64,000 bases of DNA, taken from contig NZ_SHKY01000001.1 of NCBI RefSeq assembly GCF_004217545.1, forward strand, positions 248,001 through 312,000, written 5' to 3'. A program made the translations under genes and the position numbers. Positions 32,463 to 40,971 of this stretch are shown here, piece after piece (the first letter of the stretch is position 1; every line of letters begins with the position of its first letter). The DNA is from Krasilnikovia cinnamomea. GTDB taxonomy: Bacteria > Actinomycetota > Actinomycetes > Mycobacteriales > Micromonosporaceae. Below the pieces are notes generated by a model that ran no database searches, had not been told where the DNA came from, and worked only from the letters and a program-made list of their open reading frames with translations.

Positions 32463-33818
32463 TCATCCGATTCCCTGCAGGATCCGCATCGCCTTGCCGA
32501 AGCCGACGACGGACTTGCCGCGCGCGTCGAGCAGATCCACCGCGTCGCGCGGCGAGACGTTCTGCTCGGCCGAGATGCGGGCCACCGCGCCCGCGATCTG
32601 CGGTGCGGCGAACGAGGTGCCACTCCACACCGCCGCCGCGTTCGGGCCGAACGTGTCCGGCTCCGGGTCGAACAGCGGCGACTCGGCGCCCTCGGGGTAG
32701 ACCGAGCGGATGCCCTCACCCACGGTGGAGAAGCGCACCGCGCCGTAGCTGGACCAGGACGCGGGCGACAGGTACGCGGTGAGCCCGGCGACCGCCTCGA
32801 CACCGTCGAGCGCGGCGGGCCAGACGATCCCCCGGTCGCCGTAGTTGCCCGCGGCGGCCACGATCACCTTGTTGAAGCGGCCCTTGCTGTCGCGCCCGGC
32901 CTCGGCGTGCACCGTCTCGACGGCCTGCTGCATGAGCAGCGGCGGCTGGTCGTCGAGGGTCTTGCCGCCCAGCGACAGGTTGATGATCTCCGCGCCGTCC
33001 CGGTGAGCCTGCACGATCGCGGCGGCGATGTCGTCGTCGGTGGCGAAGCCGTCCGTGTCGGCCGCGCGGTAGACCCGGATGTCCGCGCTCGGCGCGACCC
33101 GCTGCACCACACCGGCCACGAACGTGCCGTGCCCGGCCTCGTAGTCCAGGAAGCCGTCCCCGCCCCGGGGCAGCACATCGAGCAGGTCCAGGTTCTCCGG
33201 GGTACGTGTCACCTTGCCGAGCCAGTGGTCGCCGCGCATGGTCTCCTCGACACCGGTGTCGATCACCGCGACCGGCGGCCGTGGCCCGGGCCCGCCGTCG
33301 CTCGGCGCGTTCGGGATGCGGTAGTTCGCGAAGTCGCCCAGCCAGGGTGCGTTCTCCGGGCCGCCGACGCCCTTGCCGACCGCGGCCATCGAGGCGATGT
33401 AGTTCGGGTGCGCGGCGATATTGTGCACGGCGCAGTCGTCGATCACCCGGTCCAGCTCCACGCGCCCGGCGGCGAACCGGCGCAGGCGTACGTGGTCGCC
33501 GACGGTCCGGTCGCCGTAGTCCTGCACCAGCGCACCGACGGCGGCGAGATCCTTCGCCGAGATCAGCAGCTCGCCACGGGCCAGCAGGCTCGGCGCGCCG
33601 TCGCGGCGCAGCGCCACCTCGATCTGGGCCCGCTCGCGGTCGCTCGAACGGCGCCCGATCAGGACGCCGAGCAACCGGCCCTCGGCGGACGGCCGGGTGT
33701 CGGCCAGCCGGACCACCTGCTGGGCCACGATGGTACGCAGGCGCAGCAGCTCGGAGCCGTAAGATTCCGGATAGTCGCCCTCGAAGGCATAGCCCAGGGG
33801 CGCATCGGTCAGATTCAT
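32463..33818 (-). CDS. Cytoplasmic subtilisin-like (S8) serine protease
   Basis: 451 aa. The N-terminal 150 residues are a non-catalytic region. The S8 domain carries Asp187 (VAVIDTGV), His230 (GHGTFVAGV), oxyanion Asn325 (AAAGNYGD) and Ser403 (SGTSFAAPQ), so the triad is complete. There is no signal peptide, lipobox or membrane segment, unlike most subtilases, so it should act in the cytoplasm. It is divergent from the TPR-CHAT gene across 55 nt. S8 proteases paired with CHAT proteases and sigma factors occur in predicted actinobacterial conflict or programmed-response modules. The ATG at 33818 has a weak AGGAACC site. Confidence 0.9.
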   Translation of the reverse strand: MNLTDAPLGYAFEGDYPESYGSELLRLRTIVAQQVVRLADTRPSAEGRLLGVLIGRRSSDRERAQIEVALRRDGAPSLLARGELLISAKDLAAVGALVQDYGDRTVGDHVRLRRFAAGRVELDRVIDDCAVHNIAAHPNYIASMAAVGKGVGGPENAPWLGDFANYRIPNAPSDGGPGPRPPVAVIDTGVEETMRGDHWLGKVTRTPENLDLLDVLPRGGDGFLDYEAGHGTFVAGVVQRVAPSADIRVYRAADTDGFATDDDIAAAIVQAHRDGAEIINLSLGGKTLDDQPPLLMQQAVETVHAEAGRDSKGRFNKVIVAAAGNYGDRGIVWPAALDGVEAVAGLTAYLSPASWSSYGAVRFSTVGEGIRSVYPEGAESPLFDPEPDTFGPNAAAVWSGTSFAAPQIAGAVARISAEQNVSPRDAVDLLDARGKSVVGFGKAMRILQGIG

Positions 33819-33830
33819 AGCGGTTCCTGG

Positions 33831-33928
33831 CCTTTGTGATAGATCGGCACAGCGACGGGCGGTCGCACGCGCGGTGGAAGTGGAACCCTCAGTGGAAATA
33901 GAGACGCCTGACGACCTTGTGATACACG
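33831..33928. repeat. Paired TGTGATA-type elements around the subtilase/CHAT divergent start
   Basis: CCTTTGTGATAGATC at 33831-33845 and CCTTGTGATACACGC at 33914-33928 form an imperfect direct repeat. A related GGTGAT-GT-ATCACC inverted repeat stands at 36531-36544 before the cyclase gene. They could be operator sites or chance; the second lies within the longest CHAT reading frame. Confidence 0.35.
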
Positions 33929-36519
33929 CTAGGCGAGTTCATGAGGGCGTAATAGCGGATCCCCGACGCTACGGGCCGATCGCCGCCGAACTCGTCCGAA
34001 CGGTACGCCGCTCCGGGCCGCCCGAGGCGCTCGCGCTCGCGCTGCGCGCGTACGCCTGGGCGGAACGGGCCCGGCTGGCCGCCGCCCCGGCCCGCAAACT
34101 GCTCGACGAGGCCGCCCGGATCGCCCGCCGGCACAAGCTGCAACACGTCCTGGCCGACGTCCTGATGAGCCGCGCCGCGGTCAACCAGGAGCTGGGCCGC
34201 CTCGACAGCGCCCAGCACGACCTCGACGCCGCCGAACCCCTGGTGGCCCCGGACCGGGCCGTCGAGCTGACCTTCCAGCGGGCGGTCCTGCAGCAGAACA
34301 TCGGGCTGCTGGCCCCGGCCGCCGTCGCCTACCGCGACCTGCTGTCGGGCACCGGCACCCCGGACCGCACCAGGGTCATCGCGGGCAACAACCTCGCCAT
34401 CATCGAGGCTCAGTACGGCCGCCACCCCGAGGCGCTGCGCCGCCTCGACGACGCCGGAACGCTGGCCCGGAAGGTGGGCCCGGCCCTGGTCGCCATGGTG
34501 ATCGAGACCCGGGCCTGGGCGACGGTCCACGCGGGCCGCCTCGCCGATGGCGTCCGGTTGTTCGACGACGCGGCGCACGCCTTCGAGGCCGCCGGTCTCC
34601 CCCTGGGCGAGCACTACGTCGAGTACGCGGACGCGCTCATGGACCTGCGGCTCATCCCGGAGGCCACCGCCGCCGCACGCTCCGCCGCCGAACAGTTCGA
34701 ACGGCACGGGGTGCCGCTGATGGGCGCCGAGGCGGAGCTGCGGGTCGCCCAGCTCGCCCTGCTCACCGGCGACCCACGGGAGGCCGAACAGGCGTCGGCC
34801 GCCGCCGCGCGCAGCTTCGAGCGGCAGGGGCGCCGCGCGTGGCAGGCCCGGGCCGCCCTGGTGCACGCGCAGGCCCGGCTCGACGCGGGCCGGGCCACCG
34901 CCGCCGACCTGCGCGCGGCCCGCCGGGTCTGCCGCACCCTGGAAAGCCAGGGCACCTGGGCGTACGCGGTCGGCGCGTACGACATCGCGGGGCGCATCGC
35001 CGCCGCCCTGGGCCGCCGCCGGGAGGCCGTCGCGGCGCTGCAGCACGCGGTCGAGCTGGCCCGGCGCACGCCCGTACTGGTCCGGATGCGCGGCAGCGTG
35101 GCCGGGGCGACCGCCGCGGCGCTGCTCGGCGACGACGCCGGGGTGCTGGCGCACTGCCGGCGCGGCCTGAACGACCTCGCCCGGCACCGCACCGCCCTGC
35201 CCTCGGTGGAACTGCGGGCGCTCGCCTCCGGGCACGGCACCGAGCTGGGCCAGCTCGGGCTGGAGGTGATGGTGCGCGGCGGCTCGCCGCCACGGGTGCT
35301 GGACTGGATGGAACGCACCCGGGCGGCCGCCCTGCTGGCCGTCGAGCCCCCCGGCGGCACCGACGTGGCCGACCTGGAGGCGCTGCGCGGCATCCACGCG
35401 GAGCTGGAAGGCCTGACCACCGGCGAGCGTACGGTCGGCCTGCGCGATCCGCTGCTGGCCCGGCAGAAGGCCATCGAGGACCGGATCCGGCGCGCCAGCT
35501 GGCGCCGCCGTACGGACAACCGGCAGGTCACCACCACGATCCGGCCCGCCCGGCTGCGCGCCGCCCTCGACGGCCGGATCCTGGTCGAGTACGCCGTGCT
35601 GCACGACGACATCGTCGCGGTGGTGGTCGAGCCGCGGCGCAGCCGGCTCGTCGCGCTCGGGCCCGGCGCGCCGGTGCTGGAGCAGGTCCGCGCGCTGTTC
35701 TTCGCACTGCGCCGGCTGACCCGGGCGCTGCCGGAATCGTCGCTGGACGCGGCCCGGCTCAGCGCCGACGTCCGGGTCGCCAAGCTGCGCGAGCTGCTGC
35801 TGGGGCCGCTGGGCGTGCCCGGCGACGCCGAGCTGGTGGTGGTGCCCGCCGGGCACCTGCACGCCCTGCCGTGGTCGGCGCTGTGGGACGCGCCGCTGTC
35901 GCTGGCGCCCTCGGCCGCGCTGTGGACCCGCACCCGGGAGGCGGCGCTGGCGCACCCGGGGCCGGGCCCCACCGTGCTCGTCGAGGGGCCGAACCTGCCC
36001 GGCGCCACCACCGAGGTGCGGCGGCTGTCCGAGCGCTACCCCGGCGCGGTGACCATCGTGCCGCCGGAAAGCACCACCGCGCGGGTGCTGCGCCGCCTCG
36101 ACGGCGCCGATCTGGTGCACCTGGCCTGCCACGGCTGGCTGCGCTCGGACAACCCGCTGTTCTCCTCGCTGGTGCTCAGCGACGGGCCGCTGACCGTGCA
36201 GGAACTGCAGACCAGCGGGGTCGCCCCGCACCGGCTGGTGCTGGCGTCGTGCCAGTCCGGCGCGGACGTCAGCTACGCGGGCGACGAGGTGGTCGGGTTC
36301 ATCAGCTCCCTGCTGGCCCGGGGGACGGCCGGGGTGGTGGCCAGCGTGGCCGCCGTGCCGGACGTGGCCGCCGTGGAGCTCATGGTGGCCCTGCACGAGC
36401 AGGTGGCCACCGGCCGTACGCTGGCGCACGCTCTGCACACCGCGCGGGCCGCCCTGGACCCCACGGATCCGGCGGCGTACGTCAACTGGTGCACGTTCAG
36501 CGCGTACGGAGCAGCCTAA
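33874..36519 (+). CDS. TPR-CHAT caspase-fold protease
   Basis: 881 aa. Residues 20-480 are TPR-like helical repeats (ALRRLDDAG, LDSAQHDLDAAEPL and many similar). The CHAT domain fills the C-terminal 330 residues with the catalytic dyad His753 (HLACHGWL) and Cys793 (LASCQSG). Active residues are intact. CHAT proteins are caspase/separase relatives; in type III CRISPR (Craspase) and gasdermin systems they are triggered proteases. Targets here are unknown. The start is uncertain between GTG 33874, 33880 and 33892, all in frame. The cyclase gene follows at 51 nt. Confidence 0.88.
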   Translation: MEVEPSVEIETPDDLVIHARRVHEGVIADPRRYGPIAAELVRTVRRSGPPEALALALRAYAWAERARLAAAPARKLLDEAARIARRHKLQHVLADVLMSRAAVNQELGRLDSAQHDLDAAEPLVAPDRAVELTFQRAVLQQNIGLLAPAAVAYRDLLSGTGTPDRTRVIAGNNLAIIEAQYGRHPEALRRLDDAGTLARKVGPALVAMVIETRAWATVHAGRLADGVRLFDDAAHAFEAAGLPLGEHYVEYADALMDLRLIPEATAAARSAAEQFERHGVPLMGAEAELRVAQLALLTGDPREAEQASAAAARSFERQGRRAWQARAALVHAQARLDAGRATAADLRAARRVCRTLESQGTWAYAVGAYDIAGRIAAALGRRREAVAALQHAVELARRTPVLVRMRGSVAGATAAALLGDDAGVLAHCRRGLNDLARHRTALPSVELRALASGHGTELGQLGLEVMVRGGSPPRVLDWMERTRAAALLAVEPPGGTDVADLEALRGIHAELEGLTTGERTVGLRDPLLARQKAIEDRIRRASWRRRTDNRQVTTTIRPARLRAALDGRILVEYAVLHDDIVAVVVEPRRSRLVALGPGAPVLEQVRALFFALRRLTRALPESSLDAARLSADVRVAKLRELLLGPLGVPGDAELVVVPAGHLHALPWSALWDAPLSLAPSAALWTRTREAALAHPGPGPTVLVEGPNLPGATTEVRRLSERYPGAVTIVPPESTTARVLRRLDGADLVHLACHGWLRSDNPLFSSLVLSDGPLTVQELQTSGVAPHRLVLASCQSGADVSYAGDEVVGFISSLLARGTAGVVASVAAVPDVAAVELMVALHEQVATGRTLAHALHTARAALDPTDPAAYVNWCTFSAYGAA

Positions 36520-36570
36520 AGGCTGAACCCGGTGATGTATCACCACTGATCGCCGGAACTCTGACTCAAC

Positions 36571-37188
36571 GTGGATGTCGGACAGCAGCACCACCTCGAC
36601 CGCACGACGGGACACCGGCGGGACGCCGCCGTGCTGTTCGCCGATCTCTCCGGCTTCACCGAACTCGTCGAGTCCGTCGAGCCGGAGATCGTCTACCAGG
36701 TGGTCCGGCCGCTCATGGACGACCTGGTAGACATCGCCCGCCGCCACGGCGGCGAGATCCAGCAGGTGCTGGGCGACGGCTTCATGTGCGTCTTCGGCCT
36801 GCACACGACGCGCGGCGACGAGGCGGAACGCGCGGTCGCCGCCGGGCTGGAACTCGTGGCCGCGGGCGGTGCCCGGCTGGGCCGGCCGTCGGTGCACGCG
36901 GGGGTGGAGACCGGCGAGATCTACGTGACCGCCTCCTGGCCCCCCGCCGGGTACGGCGTGTGGGGCCGCCCGGTGAACCTCGCGGCACGGCTGTGTGACC
37001 TCGCCGGGCCGGGCGAGCTGCAGATCGGGCCGCGCGCGTTCGCCCAGGTGCGGCGCCGCTTCGGACCGGCGCGGGCCGCGCGGACCCGCCTCAAGGGCCT
37101 CACCGCACCGGTGCTGACGCACCGGATCTCGCCGCAGCGCGTGCCCCAGCACACCGAGCCGGACCACGCGATGATCGACGCGGCGTAG
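36571..37188 (+). CDS. Atypical class III nucleotide cyclase homology domain protein
   Basis: 205 aa, one catalytic domain and little else. The metal Asp residues are Asp25 (FADLSGFT) and Asp69 (LGDGF). The transition-state Asn and Arg are in VNLAARL. The purine-specifying Lys is Gln65 (EIQQVLGD), and the usual Asp before the VN motif is Gly, so the substrate may not be ATP, or activity may be lost. Cytoplasmic, homodimer expected. GTG start at 36571 without a clear ribosome binding site; the 51-nt gap to the CHAT gene holds GGTGAT-GT-ATCACC. It could make or sense a nucleotide that triggers the neighbouring proteases (inference). Confidence 0.85.
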   Translation: MDVGQQHHLDRTTGHRRDAAVLFADLSGFTELVESVEPEIVYQVVRPLMDDLVDIARRHGGEIQQVLGDGFMCVFGLHTTRGDEAERAVAAGLELVAAGGARLGRPSVHAGVETGEIYVTASWPPAGYGVWGRPVNLAARLCDLAGPGELQIGPRAFAQVRRRFGPARAARTRLKGLTAPVLTHRISPQRVPQHTEPDHAMIDAA

Positions 37189-37246
37189 CCCGGAGTCGCA
37201 CCACTTCGGACCGTCCCCGGCCGGGCCGTCCACACAGCACGGTGAG

Positions 37247-37283
37247 CCCCGCAGCGGACGGCTCGACCACCGCCGCTGCGGGC
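37247..37283. terminator. Stem-loop between convergent cyclase and helY genes
   Basis: A perfect 10-bp stem (37248-37257 with 37273-37282) and a 15-nt loop. No T-tract; it is likely to serve both strands. Confidence 0.55.
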
Positions 37284-37308
37284 GCCGCCTCCGGACGGCA
37301 CGGCCCGA

Positions 37309-40083
37309 TCAGAGGGTCGGCTGGTGGGCCAGCACCCCCCGGTTGACCGCACCGATCGCCCGGCGGGCGGTGTCGCGCACCGTCGGCGACACCCCCGACG
37401 CGTCCTTGAGCTGGCCGAGCAGGTCGAGCACCTGCCGCGCCCAGCGGACGAAGTCACCGGCGGGCATGTCCTGGTCGTAGTTGGAGCCGCTGGCCAGCAC
37501 CTTGGCGAGCGGCTCACCCCGGGCCCAGCGGTACATCGGCCAGACGAACCCCAGGTCCGGCTCGCGGGTCAGCGACAGGCCACGGGCGGCCTCGGCCGAC
37601 TCGATCTCCGACCACAGCTTCCCGCAGGCGTCCACCGCGGCGGTGGTCGGGCCCTTGGGCATCGAGGCCCGCTCGTCGCCCTCGCGGCGCGACTCGTACA
37701 GCACCACGGACACCGCGGCGGCCAGTTCCTCGGGGGCCAGGCCCTCCCAGACGCCCTGGCGCAGGCACTCGGCGACGAGCAGGTCCGCCTCCGTCCAGAT
37801 CCGGGCCAGCATCCGGCCCGCCTCGGTGACCTCCCCGTCCGCGCTCAGGTAGCCCCGGTCCGCCAGCACCGCGCACACCTGGTCGAACGTCCGGGCCAGC
37901 GACCCCGTCCGGCCCGCCACCCGGGCCCGCAGCCCGTCCGTGTCGCGTTGCAGCCGGTGCCGCCGCTCCGCCCAGCGGGCGTGCTCCTCGCGCTCCGGGC
38001 AGGCGTGGCAGGGGTGCTGGCGCATCCGCACCTTGAGCAGCGCGATCTCCGCGTCCTCGCCGTTGTTGGCGCCGCGGTTGCGGTTGCGCCGGCCGCCGCC
38101 GTGCCGGTCCAGCCCGGTGGCGCTGATCGAGGACGCCAGGTCCCGGCGGGCCGCCGGCGACCGGTGGTTGAAATGCTTCGGCACCCGGATGCGCTCCAGC
38201 ACGTCCACCGCGCCGGGGAAGTCCGCGGGGCTGACCCGCCCGGCCCAGCGGTCCTGGGTGAGCACCAGCGGGCGCGGCTCACCGAACCCGCCCGTGCCCG
38301 GGTCCAGCACCACGGCCAGCCCGGCCCGGCGGCCCTGCGGCACCCGGATCACGTCGCCCACCCGCAGCCGCTCCAGCGACGACACCGCCGCCGCGCGCCG
38401 CTGCGACGCGCCCTGCCGGGCCAGCGCCCGCTCCCGCTCGGCGATCGCGACCCGGATCGCGAAGTACTCCTCGAAGTCGCCGTGGTGGCAGGTCTCCTCC
38501 GCGCCGTACGACTCGATGATCTCGGTGTTGCGCTGCACCTGCCGGGCCAGCCCCACCACCGAACGGTCCGCCTGGAACTGGGCGAACGAGGACTCCAGCA
38601 GCTCCCGCGCCCGCTCCGCGCCGACCGTGCCGACCAGATTGGCCGCCATGTTGTACGACGGCCGGAAGCTGGAGCGCAGCGGATACGTCCGGGTGGAGGC
38701 CAGCCCCGCGACGTGCCGGGGATCCACCTCGGGACTCCACAGCACCACCGCGTGCCCCTCGACGTCGATGCCGCGCCGCCCGGCCCGCCCGGTGAGCTGG
38801 GTGTACTCCCCCGGGGTGAGGTCGACGTGGGCCTCGCCGTTGAACTTGACCAGGCGTTCGAGCACCACGCAGCGGGCCGGCATGTTGATGCCCAGCGCCA
38901 GCGTCTCGGTCGCGAAGACCGCCTTGACGAGGCCGCGGACGAAACACTCCTCGACCGCCTCCTTGAAGGCGGGCAGCATCCCGGCGTGGTGCGCCGCGAT
39001 GCCCCGCTCCAGGCCGTCCAGCCACTCCCAGTACCCGAGGACGGACAGGTCCTCGGCGGGGATCGTGGCGACCCGCGCCTCGGCGATGCGGCGGATCTCG
39101 GCCCGCTCCTCCACGCTGGTCAGCCGCAGACCGGCCGCGAGGCACTGCTGCACCGCGGCGTCGCACCCGTTGCGGCTGAAGATGAACAGGATCGCGGGCA
39201 GCAGCCCGGCGTGCTCCAGCCGATCCACCACCTCGGCGCGCGGCGGCGGCAGCCAGCGGCGCGAGCGCCCGCCCCGGTATCCCGGCCCGGTGGACCGCTC
39301 GCCCAGCTCGAGGCGGCGCATCATCTCGCGGGTGTAGCGCAGCAGCTCCGGGTGCACGTCGTGCTTGCGGGCCGCGTCGGCGTCGTGGAACAGGTCGAAC
39401 ATGCGCTTGCCGACCAGCATGTGCTGCCACAGCGGGACGGGCCGGTGCTCGCTGACCACCACCTCGGTCCGCCCGCGCACCGTGACCAGCCAGTCGGCGA
39501 ACTCCTCGTAGTTGCTCACCGTGGCCGACAGCGACACCAGGGTCACCGACGCGGGCAGGTGGATGATCACCTCCTCCCAGACCGCGCCCCGGAACCGGTC
39601 GGCGAGGTAGTGCACCTCGTCCATCACGACGTACGCGAGCCCGCGCAGGCTGGCCGAGCCCGAATACAGCATGTTGCGCAGCACCTCGGTGGTCATCACC
39701 ACCACCGGGGCGTCGCCGTTGATCGCGTTGTCACCGGTCAGCAGCCCGACCTGGTCGGCGCCGTGCCGCTCGACCAGATCGTGGTACTTCTGGTTGGACA
39801 GCGCCTTGATCGGGGTGGTGTAGAAGCACTTGCGCGGCGCCCCGCCGGCGGCCTCCGCACGCAGTGCCAGGTGCACCGCGAACTCCCCCACCACGGTCTT
39901 GCCGGCCCCGGTGGGAGCGCACACGAGCACCCCGCTGCCGCGCTCCAGGACCTCGCACGCCTCCCGCTGGAAATCGTCCAGATCGAAGCCGACATCGAGC
40001 ATGAAATCGTCGAGGGCGGGGAACTGCGCCGCGCGGGCCGCCCGCCGTTTCGACTCCGCATACCGTTCGGCGGGGCTCGTCAT
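37309..40083 (-). CDS. helY: Ski2/Mtr4-like DEVH-box RNA helicase HelY
   Basis: 924 aa from ATG 40083, close to mycobacterial HelY. Helicase core: motif I APTGAGKT near residue 50, DEVH box (VMDEVHYLADRFRG) near 155, SLSATVSN, and the C-terminal QLTGRAGRRGID of Ski2-type enzymes. A Cys-containing segment (CHACPEREEH) and a helical C-terminal domain follow. Cytoplasmic, with a probable role in RNA turnover. It lies near tatC/tatA as in mycobacteria. The start is supported by a TAGCCT box 7 nt upstream. Further in-frame ATG codons exist upstream but lack support. Confidence 0.93.
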   Translation of the reverse strand: MTSPAERYAESKRRAARAAQFPALDDFMLDVGFDLDDFQREACEVLERGSGVLVCAPTGAGKTVVGEFAVHLALRAEAAGGAPRKCFYTTPIKALSNQKYHDLVERHGADQVGLLTGDNAINGDAPVVVMTTEVLRNMLYSGSASLRGLAYVVMDEVHYLADRFRGAVWEEVIIHLPASVTLVSLSATVSNYEEFADWLVTVRGRTEVVVSEHRPVPLWQHMLVGKRMFDLFHDADAARKHDVHPELLRYTREMMRRLELGERSTGPGYRGGRSRRWLPPPRAEVVDRLEHAGLLPAILFIFSRNGCDAAVQQCLAAGLRLTSVEERAEIRRIAEARVATIPAEDLSVLGYWEWLDGLERGIAAHHAGMLPAFKEAVEECFVRGLVKAVFATETLALGINMPARCVVLERLVKFNGEAHVDLTPGEYTQLTGRAGRRGIDVEGHAVVLWSPEVDPRHVAGLASTRTYPLRSSFRPSYNMAANLVGTVGAERARELLESSFAQFQADRSVVGLARQVQRNTEIIESYGAEETCHHGDFEEYFAIRVAIAERERALARQGASQRRAAAVSSLERLRVGDVIRVPQGRRAGLAVVLDPGTGGFGEPRPLVLTQDRWAGRVSPADFPGAVDVLERIRVPKHFNHRSPAARRDLASSISATGLDRHGGGRRNRNRGANNGEDAEIALLKVRMRQHPCHACPEREEHARWAERRHRLQRDTDGLRARVAGRTGSLARTFDQVCAVLADRGYLSADGEVTEAGRMLARIWTEADLLVAECLRQGVWEGLAPEELAAAVSVVLYESRREGDERASMPKGPTTAAVDACGKLWSEIESAEAARGLSLTREPDLGFVWPMYRWARGEPLAKVLASGSNYDQDMPAGDFVRWARQVLDLLGQLKDASGVSPTVRDTARRAIGAVNRGVLAHQPTL

Positions 40084-40090
40084 GGCACCA

Positions 40091-40096
40091 AGGCTA
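40091..40096 (-). promoter_or_regulatory. helY: -10 box of the helY leaderless promoter
   Basis: TAGCCT on the minus strand, 7 nt before the helY ATG with no ribosome binding site. It fixes the start at 40083 rather than at the in-frame ATG further upstream. Confidence 0.55.
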
Positions 40097-40155
40097 ATTC
40101 GTCCGTGTGACAAGTACCCGCGGCGGTTGGCGGCGGGCGCGTCCGGCCCGGTCGG

Positions 40156-40161
40156 TATCGT
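40156..40161 (+). promoter_or_regulatory. -10 box of the HAD hydrolase promoter
   Basis: TATCGT, followed after 7 nt by GTG 40169. It favours a leaderless transcript and this start over the in-frame GTG at 40160. Confidence 0.45.
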
Positions 40162-40168
40162 GCACGGC

Positions 40169-40912
40169 GTGCCGGATGCCCACGACTCGACCCGTCAAAC
40201 GCCGGATTCCCCGCGCCGTCAGGTCGACGCCGTGCTGTTCGACTTCCACGGCACGCTGGCCCAGGTCGAAGACCCGGTCGCCTGGGTGCAGGCGGCCGCG
40301 GCGGTGTGCGGGACGCAGCTGGACCGGGGCCGCGCCACCGGGCTGGCCGACCGCCTGGTGATGGCGGGCCGCGCCGGGGGCCCGCTGCCGCACCGGGTGC
40401 CGCCGCATCTCGCGGAGCACTGGGCAGACCGTGACCTGTACGAACACAGCCACCGCGCGGCGTACACCGGCCTGGCGGAGACCGTGAGCACCGACGTCGA
40501 GGGCCTCGCCGACGCCCTGTACGAGCGGCTGCTCGGCCCCGACGGCTGGCTGCCGTACGCGGACACCGAGCCGACCCTGCGCACCCTGCACGACGCCGGG
40601 ATCAAGGTGGCCGTGGTGAGCAACATCGGCTTCGACATCCGGCCGATCTTCGCCGCCTGGGGCCTCACCGACCTGGTCGACGCGTTCGTGCTGTCGTACG
40701 AGGTGGGCCGCTGCAAGCCCGATCCGGCGATCTTCCTGCGCGCCTGCGGGATGCTCGGCGCCGATCCGGAGCGCACCCTGATGGTGGGCGACACGCCCGC
40801 CGACGCCGGGGCGGTCAAGGCGGGCTGCGCGGCGCTGGTGCTGCCCGCCGCCGAGCCGGGGCGGGCCAACGGGCTCAGTGCCACCCTGGCGCTCGCGGGC
40901 TGCGCCAGCTGA
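40169..40912 (+). CDS. HAD-superfamily hydrolase
   Basis: 247 aa. HAD motifs: I FDFHGTLA with nucleophile Asp25 (the second acidic position is His27), II VVSNIG, III CKPDPAIF and IV MVGDTPADAG. The cap is a C1-type helical insert (about 45-115). The substitution at the general acid/base position makes a phosphatase role less certain; dehalogenase-like or other chemistry is possible. Cytoplasmic. It is divergent from helY and convergent with the repeat-rich small gene. Confidence 0.87.
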   Translation: MPDAHDSTRQTPDSPRRQVDAVLFDFHGTLAQVEDPVAWVQAAAAVCGTQLDRGRATGLADRLVMAGRAGGPLPHRVPPHLAEHWADRDLYEHSHRAAYTGLAETVSTDVEGLADALYERLLGPDGWLPYADTEPTLRTLHDAGIKVAVVSNIGFDIRPIFAAWGLTDLVDAFVLSYEVGRCKPDPAIFLRACGMLGADPERTLMVGDTPADAGAVKAGCAALVLPAAEPGRANGLSATLALAGCAS

Positions 40913-40971
40913 CCGGCGCGCGCCCCTGAGCGGAACCCCGCCCCACCGGCAGCCGAACCGGCCGGGGGACC

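Noticed and set aside
33889..37233. 1114-residue open frame on the minus strand
   Set aside because: It is antisense to the TPR-CHAT and cyclase genes. The Gly/Arg/His/Gln-rich translation has no domain and arises from GC-biased third positions.
37324..40110. 928-residue open frame on the plus strand over helY
   Set aside because: It is the antisense shadow of helY; the helY frame shows all helicase motifs and has a promoter.
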